Below, in pieces: positions 63,465 through 64,000 of a DNA stretch of 64,000 nucleotides. The position numbers were made by a program, and so were the translations under genes. Location: assembly GCA_946902875.1 (NCBI GenBank), contig OX336336.1, positions 6,604,545 to 6,668,544 of the forward strand. The letters are read 5' to 3'. The DNA comes from Nematopogon swammerdamellus. Its lineage: Eukaryota > Arthropoda > Insecta > Lepidoptera > Adelidae. Every line of letters begins with the position of its first letter. Within the stretch, counting starts at the first letter, position 1. Under the pieces are notes generated by a model, which saw only the letters and a program-made list of their open reading frames with translations, was not told the DNA's origin and ran no database searches.

Positions 63465-63872
63465 GCTCGGAGGAGCTGTTTTTTTAATTGAAAGCGCGAC
63501 ATATGGCGCCGAGGCACCCATAAGGTGTCTAACGGCGCGCCCATGGACATTCAATGCATTTGTTTAACGCGATCCCGCCGTCCCTTTTCCACCTCCGCAC
63601 CACACGCACCGGGTAAGGCATCCCTACACGCTGGACTTACCGCGGTTGCGTACTAACCGGTTCTGCAGATCATTCCTCTAGAGAACCGGTAAACTCTGGA
63701 ACGCTCTCCCTGTCCATATATCCCCCCCCCCCCCCCCCCCCCCCCAAGTACAGTCCCGGGTCCGTCAAAAGGGGCGTGAACTGTCAGGCCGGCATGACAT
63801 TCGCAATCCCCGCATACGGCCGTCGTTAGACACCTTATGAGTGGCTCGGCGTCACATGTCGCTCTTTCAATA
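63465..63872 (+). repeat. LINE family A copy with a nested family A fragment and a C run
   Basis: TGCTCGGAGGAGCTGTT (63465-63481) continues at about 63566 with TTAACGCGATCCCGCC, then CTACACGCTGGACTTACCGC, GAACCGGTAAACTCTGGAAC, a 24-C run (63722-63745), CAAGTACAGTCCCGGGTCCG and the 3' UTR to poly-A at 63864-63872. Between lies a reverse 3' end (TTAATTGAAAGCGCGACATA, CCCATGGACATTCAATGC). Confidence 0.8.
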
Positions 63873-64000
63873 AAAAACAAAAAAAAAAACTCATACCCCG
63901 ACAAACAAGAATGAAACGCTCGTAACGCGAAACCTCCTGCTGAAACGTTTCCAATATGTACGAAATCATCAAAACATGTTTCATCAAATTTACATACATA

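Noticed and set aside
1..64000. CRISPR arrays or prokaryotic defence or operon systems
   Set aside because: The window is repeat-rich insect DNA; the direct repeats seen are minisatellites or dispersed elements without spacer-repeat regularity.

Overview
The window looks like intergenic or intronic DNA of a moth or butterfly (Lepidoptera). It is AT-rich with long A and T runs. It is packed with repeats that I associate with lepidopteran genomes: Helitron-like ends of the CCGCGGGC...CTAG type, GGGTTCCGTA...GCACTTGGCC repeats, pol III SINEs, and 5'-truncated LINE 3' ends. No bacterial-style gene layout, operon or CRISPR array is present. Family and clade names come from recognising motifs by eye; no database search was run.

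The only complete protein gene I can support is a transposase at 47529-48629 on the + strand. It lies in a 3008-bp IS630-Tc1-mariner type element (46184-49191) with TA at both ends and inverted repeats of about 510 bp. A SINE is nested in the left repeat. One probable host coding exon (27260-27805, +) ends at a consensus splice donor; its partner exons were not found. Other coding traces are decayed non-LTR retrotransposon fragments: 17921-18330, 21836-22330, 30476-31278, 32590-33520, 34503-34965, 35810-36200, 49459-49838 and 59831-60215, plus shorter tails.

Layout. 1-9 kb: SINE, MITE, LINE and Helitron fragments around a long unassigned stretch (3-6.3 kb) with a GC-rich island near 5.6 kb. 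9-16 kb: SINEs, a GC-rich island near 10.5 kb, a microsatellite-bearing Helitron-like element, a MITE. 17-18.8 kb: a composite with a ~68-bp minisatellite, a LINE fragment and an inverted minisatellite between opposed Helitron-like ends. 19-31 kb: LINE and SINE debris, the host exon, a near-perfect foldback at 29.6-30.0 kb, and a LINE remnant with 244 open codons. 32.2-34.4 kb: a terminal-inverted-repeat element carrying about 17 copies of a 10-bp motif, split by a decayed retrotransposon. 34.5-46 kb: RTE-type fragments, three SINE families, foldbacks and MITEs. 46.2-49.2 kb: the transposon. 49-64 kb: more of the same repeat families, a foldback at 57 kb, and a LINE copy carrying a fragment of its own family.

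The most interesting signals are the DD41D-spaced transposon with long near-identical arms, the SINE head combining tRNA-like and 5S rRNA-like promoter parts, two copies of a SINE-SINE chimera, the motif-rich element at 32.2-34.4 kb, and the minisatellite composite at 17-18.8 kb.
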